Origin: Desulfotomaculaceae bacterium
GTDB lineage: Bacteria; Bacillota; Desulfotomaculia; Desulfotomaculales; Pelotomaculaceae
DNA: 64,000 nucleotides
Direction: 5' to 3'
Assembly (NCBI GenBank): GCA_028702695.1
Contig: JAQVOH010000001.1
Span: 1-64,000, forward strand
Shown: piece after piece, positions 34,975 through 43,664 of the stretch
Position numbering within the stretch: position 1 is the stretch's first letter
How the letters are laid out: every line of letters starts with the position of its first letter
Notes under the pieces: generated by a model
What the model was told of the DNA's origin: nothing
Databases searched by the model: none
What the model saw: the letters and a program-made list of their open reading frames with translations, nothing else
Program-made: the position numbers and the translations under genes

Positions 34975-36138
34975 TTAAATCGCACCCCTGTACAGAGCTT
35001 CTATATCAGCAAGTTTCGTACACCTGGGGTTAATCTTGATGTTGCCGCTGAGCATAGCATCTTTTGACATCTGAGGAATCTTATCTTGAGTAACACCATA
35101 CAGCCCCAAGTTTTCCGGGATCCCTATATCCTTGGATAGTTTTTCCACAGCTTCAACTGCGTAGGGAGCTGCTTCCAGATCAGTCATTCTGCTAACATCT
35201 TCGCCCAACAATTGAGCAATAACCTTATATTTTCCGTGGTCAGCAAGCATATTGTATTTCATGGTATGCGGGAGCAGGATGGAGTTGGCAACACCGTGGG
35301 GGACGTCGAAGAAACCGCCCAGGGGGTGAGCCATAGCATGGCAGTTGCCAAGTCTGACTTGCCCAAAAGCAATACCGGCCAAGTTGCTGGCTACTAGCAT
35401 TCCGGTCGCCGCTTCCAAATCTGACGCTTGGGCTACAAAATGCCTTAGGTATTTGCCAATTAACCTGATCGCTTCTACTCCATAGGCATCGGTAAAGGGG
35501 TTAGCAATAAGGTTGGTATATGATTCGATCGCATGGGTAAGGGCATCCATACCTGTGGAAGCCGCGATAAACGGGGGCATTTTGCCGAAAATCGACGGGT
35601 CCAGCAAAGCAACGTTCGGGAGCATGTTTTTGCCCAGGATGGTCATCTTATAATTCCTGGCTTTAACAGTGATAACGGTCATGGCTGTGGTTTCACTGCC
35701 GGTACCAGACGTGGTCGGCACACAAATGGTTGGCAGGGGAGCATTTTTATACTTTTCAGGACCTTCATAGCTCTCCAGGTCCCCGCCGTTAGTCATCAGC
35801 AATGCTATAGCTTTGGCAACATCTATAGGGCTGCCGCCACCAATTGCTACGATTAAGCCTGCTTCCATCTCTTGAGCCATCTCGTAGCCCCTGTAACAGC
35901 TATCGGTTCTCGGGTTGGGCTCTACATCGGCAAACACCTTGTAAGTGATGCCCCCGTTTTTCAGAGCAACTTCGGCATCATTCAGCAGACCTGCATTCAG
36001 TACGCCAGGGTCTGTTACCAGTAAGATCTTGTCAGCATTAAGGGCTTTAATTTCATCTACCAGTCTGTTTTTGAGGGCTCCAGCCTCCAAAACCGTCTTG
36101 ATAGGATGAGAGTAACTAAAATCTTTGATGGTACTCAT
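34975..36138 (-). CDS. Iron-containing alcohol dehydrogenase
   Basis: 387 aa, group III Fe-ADH. The NAD-binding segment is VAIGGGSPIDVAKAIAL, followed by CVPTTSGTGSETT. Metal ligands lie in HAIESY, HAMAHPLGGFFDVPHG and the downstream His in LLPHTMKYN. It oxidises or forms primary alcohols or diols; 1,3-propanediol- or ethanol-type substrates are typical. The ATG follows GGGGGAA. It has a good promoter at 36195-36223 and heads the minus-strand series with the permease, regulator and MoaD-like gene. Confidence 0.93.
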   Translation of the reverse strand: MSTIKDFSYSHPIKTVLEAGALKNRLVDEIKALNADKILLVTDPGVLNAGLLNDAEVALKNGGITYKVFADVEPNPRTDSCYRGYEMAQEMEAGLIVAIGGGSPIDVAKAIALLMTNGGDLESYEGPEKYKNAPLPTICVPTTSGTGSETTAMTVITVKARNYKMTILGKNMLPNVALLDPSIFGKMPPFIAASTGMDALTHAIESYTNLIANPFTDAYGVEAIRLIGKYLRHFVAQASDLEAATGMLVASNLAGIAFGQVRLGNCHAMAHPLGGFFDVPHGVANSILLPHTMKYNMLADHGKYKVIAQLLGEDVSRMTDLEAAPYAVEAVEKLSKDIGIPENLGLYGVTQDKIPQMSKDAMLSGNIKINPRCTKLADIEALYRGAI

Positions 36139-36194
36139 TTAGAAATTCCCCCTTTTGATTTGTTATTTGGACAAATACCGCGAAGCTGATAGAC

Positions 36195-36223
36195 TTATTA
36201 CTCCCCCAATCCGTCCATGTCAA
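36195..36223 (-). promoter_or_regulatory. Sigma-A type promoter for the iron alcohol dehydrogenase
   Basis: Minus strand TTGACA (36218-36223), 17-nt spacer, TAATAA (36195-36200). It lies 57 nt before the ATG. Confidence 0.6.
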
Positions 36224-36488
36224 TTTCTTCACCGTTATATATGAGCAAGAAGCATACCAGCATCGACGATAAAAATTTCATTTTATTGAAAACCTATTGA
36301 GATTCGAGTGATATCAAGATTTGCGGGAATAAGCTATCAATCATTTTCATCCGTAATTACCCATACAGCTGATAAATGCATCTTTACTATTGATTCATGA
36401 GTGAATCATATTAATTCACCCATGATATCCGAAGGTATCAGCAGGGGTAGCCAGTGTTCAATCCTCACGGCCGTTCCTCATCTTTGAG

Positions 36489-36992
36489 CTAATTTGATAG
36501 ATGCTCCAAAATGCCACTGATCTGCCCGGAAAACTCCCGGCATGTCCCACTGTCTTTTAGTTCCAGCAGAAGGTTGTTCTCGTCATTATCAATATCGATG
36601 TAATTAATCCGGGTGAAGTGCCTGTACTTGTCTTTGAAAATCATCGGCGCGAAAGGACCCCAGAAAACAACGCTCTTATTCTTCAGGTTGGCCTTGGTGC
36701 AAGTTGTAAAATGATCAATCTTTTTGATCCGCTGATAGGGTATCGCACCGGCCTCTCCCTTTAGTGAATAAAGCACCAGAGAGCCATCGGCCAGTCCGAC
36801 TTTAAGGGGAGTCGGTCGGGGAATCTGGGGAAACCCCCCTTGGTAGGAAACGGAACCCAGCAATTCATCGATCTGAAACTTTTCGGTGAAATGTTGGTCT
36901 GCTTGTTCCACCTCTCTCAGCTTAGAACGTCCCCGCAAGTAGCTGATCGTTAACACTACCAGTACCGCAACTCCGATCAGTATCGCTTTCAT
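36489..36992 (-). CDS. Membrane-anchored protein of unknown function, 167 aa
   Basis: One N-terminal helix (AILIGVAVLVVLTISYLRG) then a soluble beta-rich domain with LADGSLVLYSLKGEAGAIPY and IDIDNDENNLLLELKDSG. No family recognised. GGAGGGACGGAA precedes the ATG. The 350-bp stretch upstream of adh, at 36139-36488, holds two overlapping dyads near 36390-36425 (TGATTCA/TGAATCA; GTGAAT/ATTCAC) just past this gene's 3' end. Confidence 0.65.
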   Translation of the reverse strand: MKAILIGVAVLVVLTISYLRGRSKLREVEQADQHFTEKFQIDELLGSVSYQGGFPQIPRPTPLKVGLADGSLVLYSLKGEAGAIPYQRIKKIDHFTTCTKANLKNKSVVFWGPFAPMIFKDKYRHFTRINYIDIDNDENNLLLELKDSGTCREFSGQISGILEHLSN

Positions 36993-37023
36993 TTCCGTCC
37001 CTCCTGGTTTGTTAAACTTGAGG

Positions 37024-37067
37024 AAAAAGGGGCTGGGGAAAAGCCTTCGAGCCTACCCCCAGCCCCT
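37024..37067 (-). terminator. Intrinsic terminator after the MFS remnant
   Basis: Perfect GGGGCTGGGG / CCCCAGCCCC stem; TTTTTCC follows on the minus strand. It lies between the MFS fragment and the 167-aa gene. Confidence 0.8.
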
Positions 37068-37092
37068 CAAGAGGTGTAAGCGACAGCAAACT

Positions 37093-37449
37093 TTAATATT
37101 TGGGTTCTAACCGTTCGTATTTGGCGGTCATATATAGGAGAGCGCCAAGTGCTGACAAAACACACATAACAATCAAGGCGCCGTTGTAACCAAAAGCTGT
37201 ATCTACGATGACGCCTGTAACTATCGGGCCCAGCAGAGAGCCGAAATTGCCGACGAAACTGTAAACCCCACCGACACCCCCGGCCTGTCCGTAAGGAGCC
37301 ACATCGGTGGGAACCGCCCAAACGTTGGAGGCGCCAAAGGAGAATATTCCCATCGAGCAGGTCAACCAGAATATGCACATAGATGGTGAGGCAGCAGCAG
37401 CTTGTGTTCCCCCTTTAAATAGAACAATTATTCTATTGATAAATTGCAT
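37093..37449 (-). pseudogene. C-terminal fragment of an MFS transporter
   Basis: 118 aa covering about three or four helices: MCIFWLTCSMGIFSFGASN, TDVAPYGQAGGVGGVYSF and LGPIVTGVIVDTAFGYNGA. These match the last third of anion:cation symporter-type MFS proteins, which are about 420 aa. No upstream continuation is found in any frame, so the gene is 5'-truncated. Its start codon has no convincing ribosome binding site. Confidence 0.75.
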
Positions 37450-37930
37450 TCAAAATATCATGCAAAGACACACTTCGCTTCCTGCTCTTAAAAAGGCATG
37501 ACAAAATGTTGCTGTTAACTTTCTGAAAGAGACTCATCCAAGTGTGCTCGAAGTTGGCGAGTATGCCTGTCCTTAAAAAAGGCTACAGAATTTTTGATAT
37601 TATCTAAAATATGCAATAGCTGTGCCTGTAACTTAAAGGGAATTACCCTGGGGAATCAAACCTCATGGTGGGAATAAACCAGGTATTCCGAGGAGTTCTG
37701 CAGTGGCGCCGCCGACTGTCAGATGGATCATACCGGGAAAATTCGATTCATATCTGCATTACTGAAATCAGATCTGTATCATTGTGGAGTTCAGATGGAT
37801 ATTAGAGCATAAAAAAATGGCCGTAAGTAACTTTAACTTCCGGGCCATGTTTTCTAACAACTCTTCAATTGTATTACGAACAAAAATAGCTCGCTAGAGG
37901 ATATGTCTGTTAATTTTGTATTGCTTTTAA
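37450..37930. other. Intergenic stretch with one terminator, no gene
   Basis: About 480 bp upstream of the MFS remnant. The only clear element is a hairpin at 37813-37853 (ATGGCC...GGCCAT with T-runs on both sides), which ends the ABC operon on the minus strand. The remainder could be eroded MFS or mobile-element sequence but is not recognisable. Confidence 0.5.
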
Positions 37931-38758
37931 CTAGATATCTCTCCTGGAAAACACACGTACGGCCATAGCCAGAAAAAACAGCAGATAAAGCCCGGTATAA
38001 AACAACATCCATACGCTTGGTTCCGAACCTGCCCCAAAGGGACCCATCATATAGGCGGAGAATGATACCCCTGGTGCTGACAGTAGGTTGTAGACGATTT
38101 TCCTGTAAATGGCGTCGACCGGCATCACCAGGCTGGAAAATATGCCAATTTTAACAAGCACCTGACTCCCCGCCAGGTGGCCAATTTGCTCCAGCATCCC
38201 ACCCACGAATCCAACGCTGTAAAGCATGAAGGAGGCCACACCGTTGGCCAGGGTGGACAGAAAGGTGGTCCCCAGCAGGGTCACCGCCAGCAGGACCAAT
38301 GGCTGGAGACAAAAAAGCCCCAACGCCCCCAACCGGACCGGTACACTCATGCCGGTATTCCAGCGTATTATAACCAGCACCGCTATGTAAAAAAGGCTCG
38401 CAAAAGCAGACAGGACCAACCCGTAGCCCAGATACTTACCCAGTATAATTTCACAGCGTCTTACCGGCCTGGGTATGATAGCGAAAATGGTACCGTTTTC
38501 AATTTCCCCAGAAATAGACCCAACGGCGGCCATTACTCCCAAAAAGGCTATGATGAAGCTGCCGAAGTAAAGGCCCAGAGCTAAAAACTGGGCCGCCATG
38601 AGCCCTTGAAGCGGTCCGGCGTGGTTAACCATATCCGGGTAACCATAGTGAACCCCGGTAGCGTAAAGTGCCAGGAAGACCACCGTCAAAATTAAGGTTA
38701 CCAGAAGGATACGCCGGCGTATCACTTCTTTAATGGTCAACAGGGCTACTGCCAGCAT
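37931..38758 (-). CDS. ABC-2 type transporter permease
   Basis: 275 aa with six predicted membrane helices. The family's cytoplasmic loop is EIENGTIFAIIPRPVRRCEIILGK, typical of ABC-2 permeases. The substrate is unknown; drug, lantibiotic or lipid export are possibilities. It overlaps the ATPase gene by 29 bp and ends with a terminator 80 nt downstream. Confidence 0.88.
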   Translation of the reverse strand: MLAVALLTIKEVIRRRILLVTLILTVVFLALYATGVHYGYPDMVNHAGPLQGLMAAQFLALGLYFGSFIIAFLGVMAAVGSISGEIENGTIFAIIPRPVRRCEIILGKYLGYGLVLSAFASLFYIAVLVIIRWNTGMSVPVRLGALGLFCLQPLVLLAVTLLGTTFLSTLANGVASFMLYSVGFVGGMLEQIGHLAGSQVLVKIGIFSSLVMPVDAIYRKIVYNLLSAPGVSFSAYMMGPFGAGSEPSVWMLFYTGLYLLFFLAMAVRVFSRRDI

Positions 38759-39665
38759 CTATTTCTCCTCCTCCCTGAATTAGGTTTACGAACAGGTCCT
38801 CCAGGGAATTATGCTTTGTCTGCAGGCTGTACAGGTGAGCGCCGGAGCGGACCACCGCTGCGGCAAGGGATGGTATCTCCTCCCGTGATCCCAGCGTTAG
38901 CCTGATCAGACCCCCGTTGACACTGCACGACCTGCCCAAGGTGGCAAGTTCGTTAATCAGCGGTGGGCTTAGACCTTCTGCCTGCATTTCCACTTCTACC
39001 GTATCCACCAGTAGTTCCTCCATAGTACCTGAGGCCACGATCCTGCCCTGTTTGATTATGGCCACCCGGTCGCAGATCATTTCGACCTCACTGAGCAGAT
39101 GGCTGTTTAAGAATACCGTTTTACCACGGCTGCGCAGATCCAGCATAATCTCGCGCACCTCACGCCTACCCAGAGGATCCAGCGCTGAAGTGGGCTCATC
39201 CAGGAATACCAGGTCCGGATCGGGCAGTAAAGCGCAGGCCAGACCGAGCCGCTGTTGCATGCCTTTGCTGTAGGAGCCAATTTTCTGCTTGCCCTTGCTG
39301 CCCAGCCCCACCTGTCCCAGGACAGCTGGTATGCGCCTCCTTTTTTCCTCCCCGGCCATCTTATAGAGAGAAGCATGGAAGGAAAGCAGCTCTTCACCGG
39401 TCAGCCACTCTTGGTAGCGAAAATTCTCAGGCAAAAAGCCTGTCTTACGCCTGGCCTCCAGGTCTCCCAGCGGCTGCCCCAGGACCAAGGCTGAACCGGA
39501 GGTGGGAAAAAGAAGCCCCACCAGCATCTTAACCAAAGTGCTTTTACCCGCTCCGTTGGGACCGAGAAAACCGAAGATTTGTCCCTTATTAATCGCCAGG
39601 CAGATATCACTACAACCGGTTTTACTGCCGTACATCTTGGTCAGGTTGTTTGTCTCCAGGATCAA
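38730..39665 (-). CDS. ABC transporter ATP-binding protein
   Basis: About 311 aa. Walker A GPNGAGKST, Q-loop region GFLPENF, signature YSKGMQQRLGLA, Walker B LVFLDEPTSALDPLG and the H-switch NSHLLSEVE. The C-terminal extension of about 90 aa is usual for ABC-2 partners. The frame is open further upstream, but GAAAGGAG at 10-nt spacing points to TTG at 39665 as the start (MILETNNLTKMYG). It powers the adjacent permease. It follows the ECF sigma operon and could belong to its regulon. Confidence 0.9.
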   Translation of the reverse strand: MILETNNLTKMYGSKTGCSDICLAINKGQIFGFLGPNGAGKSTLVKMLVGLLFPTSGSALVLGQPLGDLEARRKTGFLPENFRYQEWLTGEELLSFHASLYKMAGEEKRRRIPAVLGQVGLGSKGKQKIGSYSKGMQQRLGLACALLPDPDLVFLDEPTSALDPLGRREVREIMLDLRSRGKTVFLNSHLLSEVEMICDRVAIIKQGRIVASGTMEELLVDTVEVEMQAEGLSPPLINELATLGRSCSVNGGLIRLTLGSREEIPSLAAAVVRSGAHLYSLQTKHNSLEDLFVNLIQGGGEIDAGSSPVDH

Positions 39666-39711
39666 ACCGGCCAACACTCCTTTCAAGCAGACATTTAAGT
39701 TAGCAATGGGA

Positions 39712-39776
39712 GCAATGGGGGACAATTCTCATTGTCTGCATCTGACTATGGTAGGCAATGAGAACCGTCTCCTGTC
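39712..39776. repeat. REP-like inverted repeat pair
   Basis: GGGGGACAATTCTCATTG (39717-39734) and, inverted, CAATGAGAACCGTCTCC (39756-39772) can fold into a long imperfect hairpin. The core resembles the GGGACGGTTCTCATGT family of short palindromic repeats seen in many Desulfotomaculum-type genomes; a single related copy lies at 6785-6811. Confidence 0.45.
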
Positions 39777-39964
39777 TCTAAAAGTGTTCTCGAAAAGGCT
39801 TGACTTGCGGGCTTGGGGTTATCCGGAGCGAACGTAGCACCTGGGTGCGTTCCTTAGCGCGTGCGTAGCTTGCAGCAAAGATCAAATAGCGCGTAGCTGC
39901 CGGATGGCTGTCTGTAGATGCGGTCGGCATGACGCTCTTGTTGCACAAAATGTTTCACATTAAT

Positions 39965-40078
39965 TCACACCTGCATTATCACAAAGGTCATCCAGGACAC
40001 CAGAAAGCCGGGGAACGCCATTTTAAACTTGGGCCACTCCCCGGGCTTATTCAAGTACTTTTTTCTGGTCTTGCTCAT
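39965..40078 (-). CDS. 37-aa membrane peptide translationally coupled to the anti-sigma gene
   Basis: The ATG at 40078 overlaps the anti-sigma TAA by one base (TAATG), a classic re-initiation junction. The translation is MSKTRKKYLNKPGEWPKFKM then AFPGFLVSWMTFVIMQV: a basic N-terminus and one C-terminal hydrophobic helix. No family recognised. The coupling argues that it is made together with the anti-sigma factor and may bind it in the membrane. Confidence 0.6.
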   Translation of the reverse strand: MSKTRKKYLNKPGEWPKFKMAFPGFLVSWMTFVIMQV

Positions 40079-41232
40079 TATTTAATTGATGCAGCCATTT
40101 GTTGAGCCTGTTCCAGGTTCAGGCTGCCGGAGATGACATATACAACGCCATCTTCTTGCCATATTAAGCTATTGATGTTGCCTCGCTCGTGATGATTCTC
40201 GCCGGCGCTTGACGTTATAAATACACCCTGCTGGCCAGCCACGCTAACTTCTTGTGATGATCCACCCACATCAGGCACCAGGATGGTATGCTGCCAGTCG
40301 TTAACTGCCGCCAACTGCCTGCGCAGGCTATCCGGCAGGAACGGCAGGTCTAAAAGCGCGTCCCGGATAGCTGCCACATCCGAACCCGGGGCCAGCAGTT
40401 CGGGACTCCGCCCTTGCCACATCATGACCCGGCTATCGTTGGCCCCGGCATATAAGGCCTGTACGGTGGCCGGAATTTTGACCGCGAACATCTTGCCGTT
40501 AAGTTCGTCAGGCAGTAACTTGCTGCTGCCAAGTGATTTTAGTATCTCATTGGTGCTGGTGGTATCCAGGGTAAGGTTCATGGTTACACCGGTGGTTTTA
40601 TTAAATTCCTGGACCTGGAACCCCTCAGGCAAAACAGCGGGCAACCTGAGCTGAAAATCCAGGGCTGCAGCAGCTTCAGCCTGAGTTACCCTGGAAGTCT
40701 CGGCCTTGCCGCTGAACTCAAACTGGCCGATATGTTCAATATCCACTTGCCCGGCGCCCTCGCGAATACTTCTTTCAATATTGGCCATATCCTCAGGAGT
40801 AATACTTACTGTTTTTACCTGCTCAACCCGGAAAATACTCAGCAGTTCACTTGCCGCAGAGCGGACGGAACCAAAACTGAAGCTTGTAGCTATGGCCAGA
40901 ACAAAGACTGCCGCAACGGCAGCTGAACGGTATCTTGCAAACATGTTAAGCACTCCTTTCCTACGGTGCGAGGCGGTCCGATCCTTCAACTTGCCACTGC
41001 TAAACCTGTTCCAGGCCAGACCTGTGTCAACAGAGGCGCTGGTCAGCGAATGGGAATAACCGGTTAGCTTGGCGTTGGCGAAGGTTTGATTATCTCTTAG
41101 ACGCTCTACTATCGAGCTGCATTCATCACAGGCCAGCAGGTGCTCTTCCAGCTGTTTCCTGTCAGCTTCGTAAACTTCCCCGTCCAGGAAAGCCTGCAGG
41201 GTACCGGCATCATAACAACGCACCTCAATCAC
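40078..41232 (-). CDS. Membrane anti-sigma factor with zinc-finger (zf-HC2) domain
   Basis: 384 aa. The N-terminal anti-sigma domain carries the HxxxC-xx-C motif (EEHLLACDECSS, residues about 29-40). A membrane helix lies near 108-125 (AAVAAVFVLAIATSFSF). The large outer part has a DUF4367-like terminal domain (LIWQEDGVVYVISGSLN). It should hold the ECF sigma factor inactive until an envelope signal arrives. GTG start overlaps the sigma gene by 8 bp. The outer domain presumably senses the signal. Confidence 0.85.
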   Translation of the reverse strand: MIEVRCYDAGTLQAFLDGEVYEADRKQLEEHLLACDECSSIVERLRDNQTFANAKLTGYSHSLTSASVDTGLAWNRFSSGKLKDRTASHRRKGVLNMFARYRSAAVAAVFVLAIATSFSFGSVRSAASELLSIFRVEQVKTVSITPEDMANIERSIREGAGQVDIEHIGQFEFSGKAETSRVTQAEAAAALDFQLRLPAVLPEGFQVQEFNKTTGVTMNLTLDTTSTNEILKSLGSSKLLPDELNGKMFAVKIPATVQALYAGANDSRVMMWQGRSPELLAPGSDVAAIRDALLDLPFLPDSLRRQLAAVNDWQHTILVPDVGGSSQEVSVAGQQGVFITSSAGENHHERGNINSLIWQEDGVVYVISGSLNLEQAQQMAASIK

Positions 41233-41758
41233 TTCCCTTGAGATTGATGTATTCGACCTTGAATTTGGCGCGGGCCCTGGCCAGCACAGTACCCACTGAG
41301 GTCTCTTTTATACCGGTGGCACGGGCGATCCCGGCATAATCCATGCCGGAAAACCTGAGTAGCAGGCAGGCGCGGTCCCTTTGATGAAGTTGTTCCAAGA
41401 CCCGCCTGGTCAAGGCAATTTCCTCACCTCGCACCAGCGATTCCTCCGGTCCGGCCTCAACCGCTACCTCGGCAAGACCGGCGCCCACCTCGCGACGACA
41501 CCTGCTATGCTCACTGCGCAGGTGGTTATAAGCGAGGTTGGTCGCAACTCTGGCCAGCCAACCTCCCAGATTTGCTGGTTCGGGGGGAGGTGTCTGATAA
41601 AGCCTGATAAACGTTTCCTGGGCAACGTCCTCCGCGGCGGCGCGGCTGCCCAGAAGACAGGTGAGGTGGCGACAGATAGCCGGGTAGTGGCGGTCAAAAA
41701 GCTCTCTAAAGCCGTTATGGCTGCTTTTGGGCTTATCTGCTTTCGACTGCAGGGCCAT
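41225..41758 (-). CDS. ECF-type RNA polymerase sigma factor
   Basis: 177 aa. Region 2: FDRHYPAICRHLTCLLGSRAAAEDVAQETF with the -10-reading helix NLGGWLARVATNLAYNHLR. Region 4: LLLRFSGMDYAGIARATGIKETSVGTVLARAR, ending KFKVEY. The frame is open upstream, but AGGGAGG six nt before ATG 41758 fixes the start. It forms a sigma/anti-sigma/small-peptide operon. Autoregulation is usual for such operons, but I could not identify the promoter. Confidence 0.92.
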   Translation of the reverse strand: MALQSKADKPKSSHNGFRELFDRHYPAICRHLTCLLGSRAAAEDVAQETFIRLYQTPPPEPANLGGWLARVATNLAYNHLRSEHSRCRREVGAGLAEVAVEAGPEESLVRGEEIALTRRVLEQLHQRDRACLLLRFSGMDYAGIARATGIKETSVGTVLARARAKFKVEYINLKGSD

Positions 41759-41844
41759 CCTGTACCTCCCTGGTGCTTTGGCTTTCATTTATTAAAACAG
41801 AGACAACGGCTTTTTTGTGACAAATACCTGATAAATTATATCAC

Positions 41845-41872
41845 AAAAAAAAAGCCGGCTGTTAAGCCGGCT
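41845..41872 (-). terminator. Terminator of the tsaE-tsaB-rimI operon
   Basis: AGCCGGCT / AGCCGGCT perfect stem with a 4-nt loop; nine T follow on the minus strand. Confidence 0.92.
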
Positions 41873-41881
41873 AATTGACAA

Positions 41882-42355
41882 TTATGAAGTTGAACATTCT
41901 CCCATGTCGGCCAGGTTATTTTTCCACATGATAATGGCATCCTCGTTATTATCCGTATAGTATCTCTTGCGACGGCCTTTTTCCTCAAAGCCCAGCTGCT
42001 CGTAAAGCCGCCTGGCTGCGGTATTGGTGGGGCGGACTTCCAGGGTCATCCCGGTGGAGCCGTTTTGCACCGCCAAATTGATCATTTCCAGCATCAACGA
42101 CTTGCCGATATTTTTCTGCCGGTAGTCCGGGTGGACCGCCACGTTGGTAATATGAGCCTCGTCCAGAATTAGCCACATCCCGCAATAACCCACCACCTTC
42201 TGCCCGGTCAGGGCCACGATGTACTGGGCCATGTTATTCTGCAGAAGCTCGTAAGCGAAAGCATAGTAGGACCAGGGCGCAGGGTAGGAAGCCTCTTCTA
42301 TTTCCAGTACCTGGTTTAAGTGTTCTAGGCACATTCTTTCAAAAATGAGCTCCAA
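41882..42355 (-). CDS. rimI: Ribosomal-protein S18 alanine N-acetyltransferase
   Basis: 157-aa GNAT enzyme. The acetyl-CoA-binding segment is VHPDYRQKNIGKSLM, and the C-terminal NTAARRLYEQLGFEEKGRRKRYY with NNEDAIIMWK is characteristic of RimI. It acetylates the N-terminus of ribosomal protein S18 or similar proteins. It follows tsaB by 4 bp, the normal clostridial order. Confidence 0.92.
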   Translation of the reverse strand: MELIFERMCLEHLNQVLEIEEASYPAPWSYYAFAYELLQNNMAQYIVALTGQKVVGYCGMWLILDEAHITNVAVHPDYRQKNIGKSLMLEMINLAVQNGSTGMTLEVRPTNTAARRLYEQLGFEEKGRRKRYYTDNNEDAIIMWKNNLADMGECSTS

Positions 42356-42359
42356 GTAT

Positions 42360-43070
42360 TTAACCCCCTGGACAATTTTTTCTCTGCCAGGTTAACTCTG
42401 CCTCGGAAAGCCTGATGTACTCGGGTAGCAGGGCAGACGGGTCTATACCACGGCCCTCCTGCAAGGCGGCCAAACCCAGTTCCGCTACTGCCGCACCCCT
42501 GGGAAAGCTCGCGGCCAGAGGCGCCAGACGGGCTATGCTGCCCAGGGCGTCCCGCAACTGGGAGCCATAAACAGGGACTCCGTCACCCAAAAAGGTCACC
42601 GGTCTCATGTAGCCCAAGAGAATTTCGGCCAACTGCAACGGTCCTATAGCCATAGGCTCCTGGAGACAATTTACAACCTCGCTCTGGCAATCATATATGG
42701 CGGTATAAACCTCGTTTTTGCGGGCGTTAAGTATGGGACAGACCAGGCCGCCACCCCCGGTCAGGGGATGCGCCAATGACGCTAGGGTTGAAATGCCCAC
42801 CACCGGTAGCCCCCAGACCCAGGCCAGTGCCTTGGCGGTGCTCATGCCGATTCGCAATCCTGTGAAAGAACCAGGGCCACCTGAAACCGCTATGCCGATC
42901 AGCTTCCGGCGGTCGATCTCTGACTCCTCCAACACAGCCTTGAGCATGGGCAGGAGGTTTACGGAATGTGTCCGCCTGTTTAACACCATCCGTTCAGCCA
43001 GGATCCCCCCCTGGCCGGCTACCGCGACAGAGGCCACCGGCGTGGCGGACTCAATTCCTAGAACATACAA
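42360..43070 (-). CDS. tsaB: tRNA threonylcarbamoyladenosine biosynthesis protein TsaB
   Basis: 236 aa, ASKHA fold. ESATPVASVAV at the N-terminus and VSGGPGSFTGLRIGMSTAKALA are diagnostic. It scaffolds TsaD and TsaE in forming t6A37 on ANN-decoding tRNAs. It overlaps tsaE by 20 bp. tsaD is not in the window. Confidence 0.94.
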   Translation of the reverse strand: MYVLGIESATPVASVAVAGQGGILAERMVLNRRTHSVNLLPMLKAVLEESEIDRRKLIGIAVSGGPGSFTGLRIGMSTAKALAWVWGLPVVGISTLASLAHPLTGGGGLVCPILNARKNEVYTAIYDCQSEVVNCLQEPMAIGPLQLAEILLGYMRPVTFLGDGVPVYGSQLRDALGSIARLAPLAASFPRGAAVAELGLAALQEGRGIDPSALLPEYIRLSEAELTWQRKNCPGG

Positions 43071-43539
43071 CAGCCATCAACTCCTCAACCAGCAGCCGGT
43101 ACCTATCGCCACACGGGATTATCCTGATTTCCCTGCATTCGTCTCCTTCAGTACCCCTGTCTATAAAAATATCCAACCTTTCCTCTGGAAGAACTTCCCT
43201 CACCCGTTCAGCCCATTCCACCAGCGTTACCCCATCTCCGTAAAAAAATTCTTCATAACCCAGGTCGTCCATATCATCGGAGCCGTTAAGGCGGTAGACA
43301 TCCAGGTGATAAAGCGTCAGCTCCCCGTGGTATTCATTAACAAGGGTAAATGTGGGACTGGTCACCGGGCCTTCAATACCCATGCCGCGGGCCACCCCTT
43401 TAGCAAAACAGGTTTTTCCGGCGCCAAGCTCCCCTTGCAGGCAGACTATGTCGCCGGCTCTTAGAAATGATCCCAGCATCAGCCCAATCCGGGCTGTTTC
43501 TTCCGGCGACTTCGTGATCATAGAAAGCAATCTTTTCAC
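43051..43539 (-). CDS. tsaE: tRNA threonylcarbamoyladenosine biosynthesis ATPase TsaE
   Basis: 162 aa. Walker A GELGAGKTCFAKG, then SPTFTLVNEYHG and VTLVEWAERV near the Walker B side. It drives cycling of the TsaB-TsaD complex. The start is uncertain: GTG at 43539 is taken, but a TTG four codons in lies 9 nt behind GGAG and is plausible. First gene of the operon. Confidence 0.93.
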   Translation of the reverse strand: MKRLLSMITKSPEETARIGLMLGSFLRAGDIVCLQGELGAGKTCFAKGVARGMGIEGPVTSPTFTLVNEYHGELTLYHLDVYRLNGSDDMDDLGYEEFFYGDGVTLVEWAERVREVLPEERLDIFIDRGTEGDECREIRIIPCGDRYRLLVEELMAVVCSRN

Positions 43540-43632
43540 TCCAGTATATGACGCCTAAGGCATGATATTATCAATATTATAACCTTTGCCTCCAGGGGGC
43601 AATCCCCAATTACTATAATTCACCATAAAAGA

Positions 43633-43654
43633 ACAAAACCCTCCACCAGGAGGG
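43633..43654 (-). terminator. Terminator of the Spo0F-like gene
   Basis: CCCTCC / GGAGGG stem with a 4-nt loop; TTTTGTTCTTTT follows on the minus strand. Confidence 0.8.
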
Positions 43655-43664
43655 ACAATTAAGA

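Noticed and set aside
33841-36200. Sigma-54 promoter (TGGCAC-N5-TTGC type) for the alcohol dehydrogenase or permease
   Set aside because: Searching both upstream regions by eye gave no match; a good sigma-A box was found for the alcohol dehydrogenase instead.
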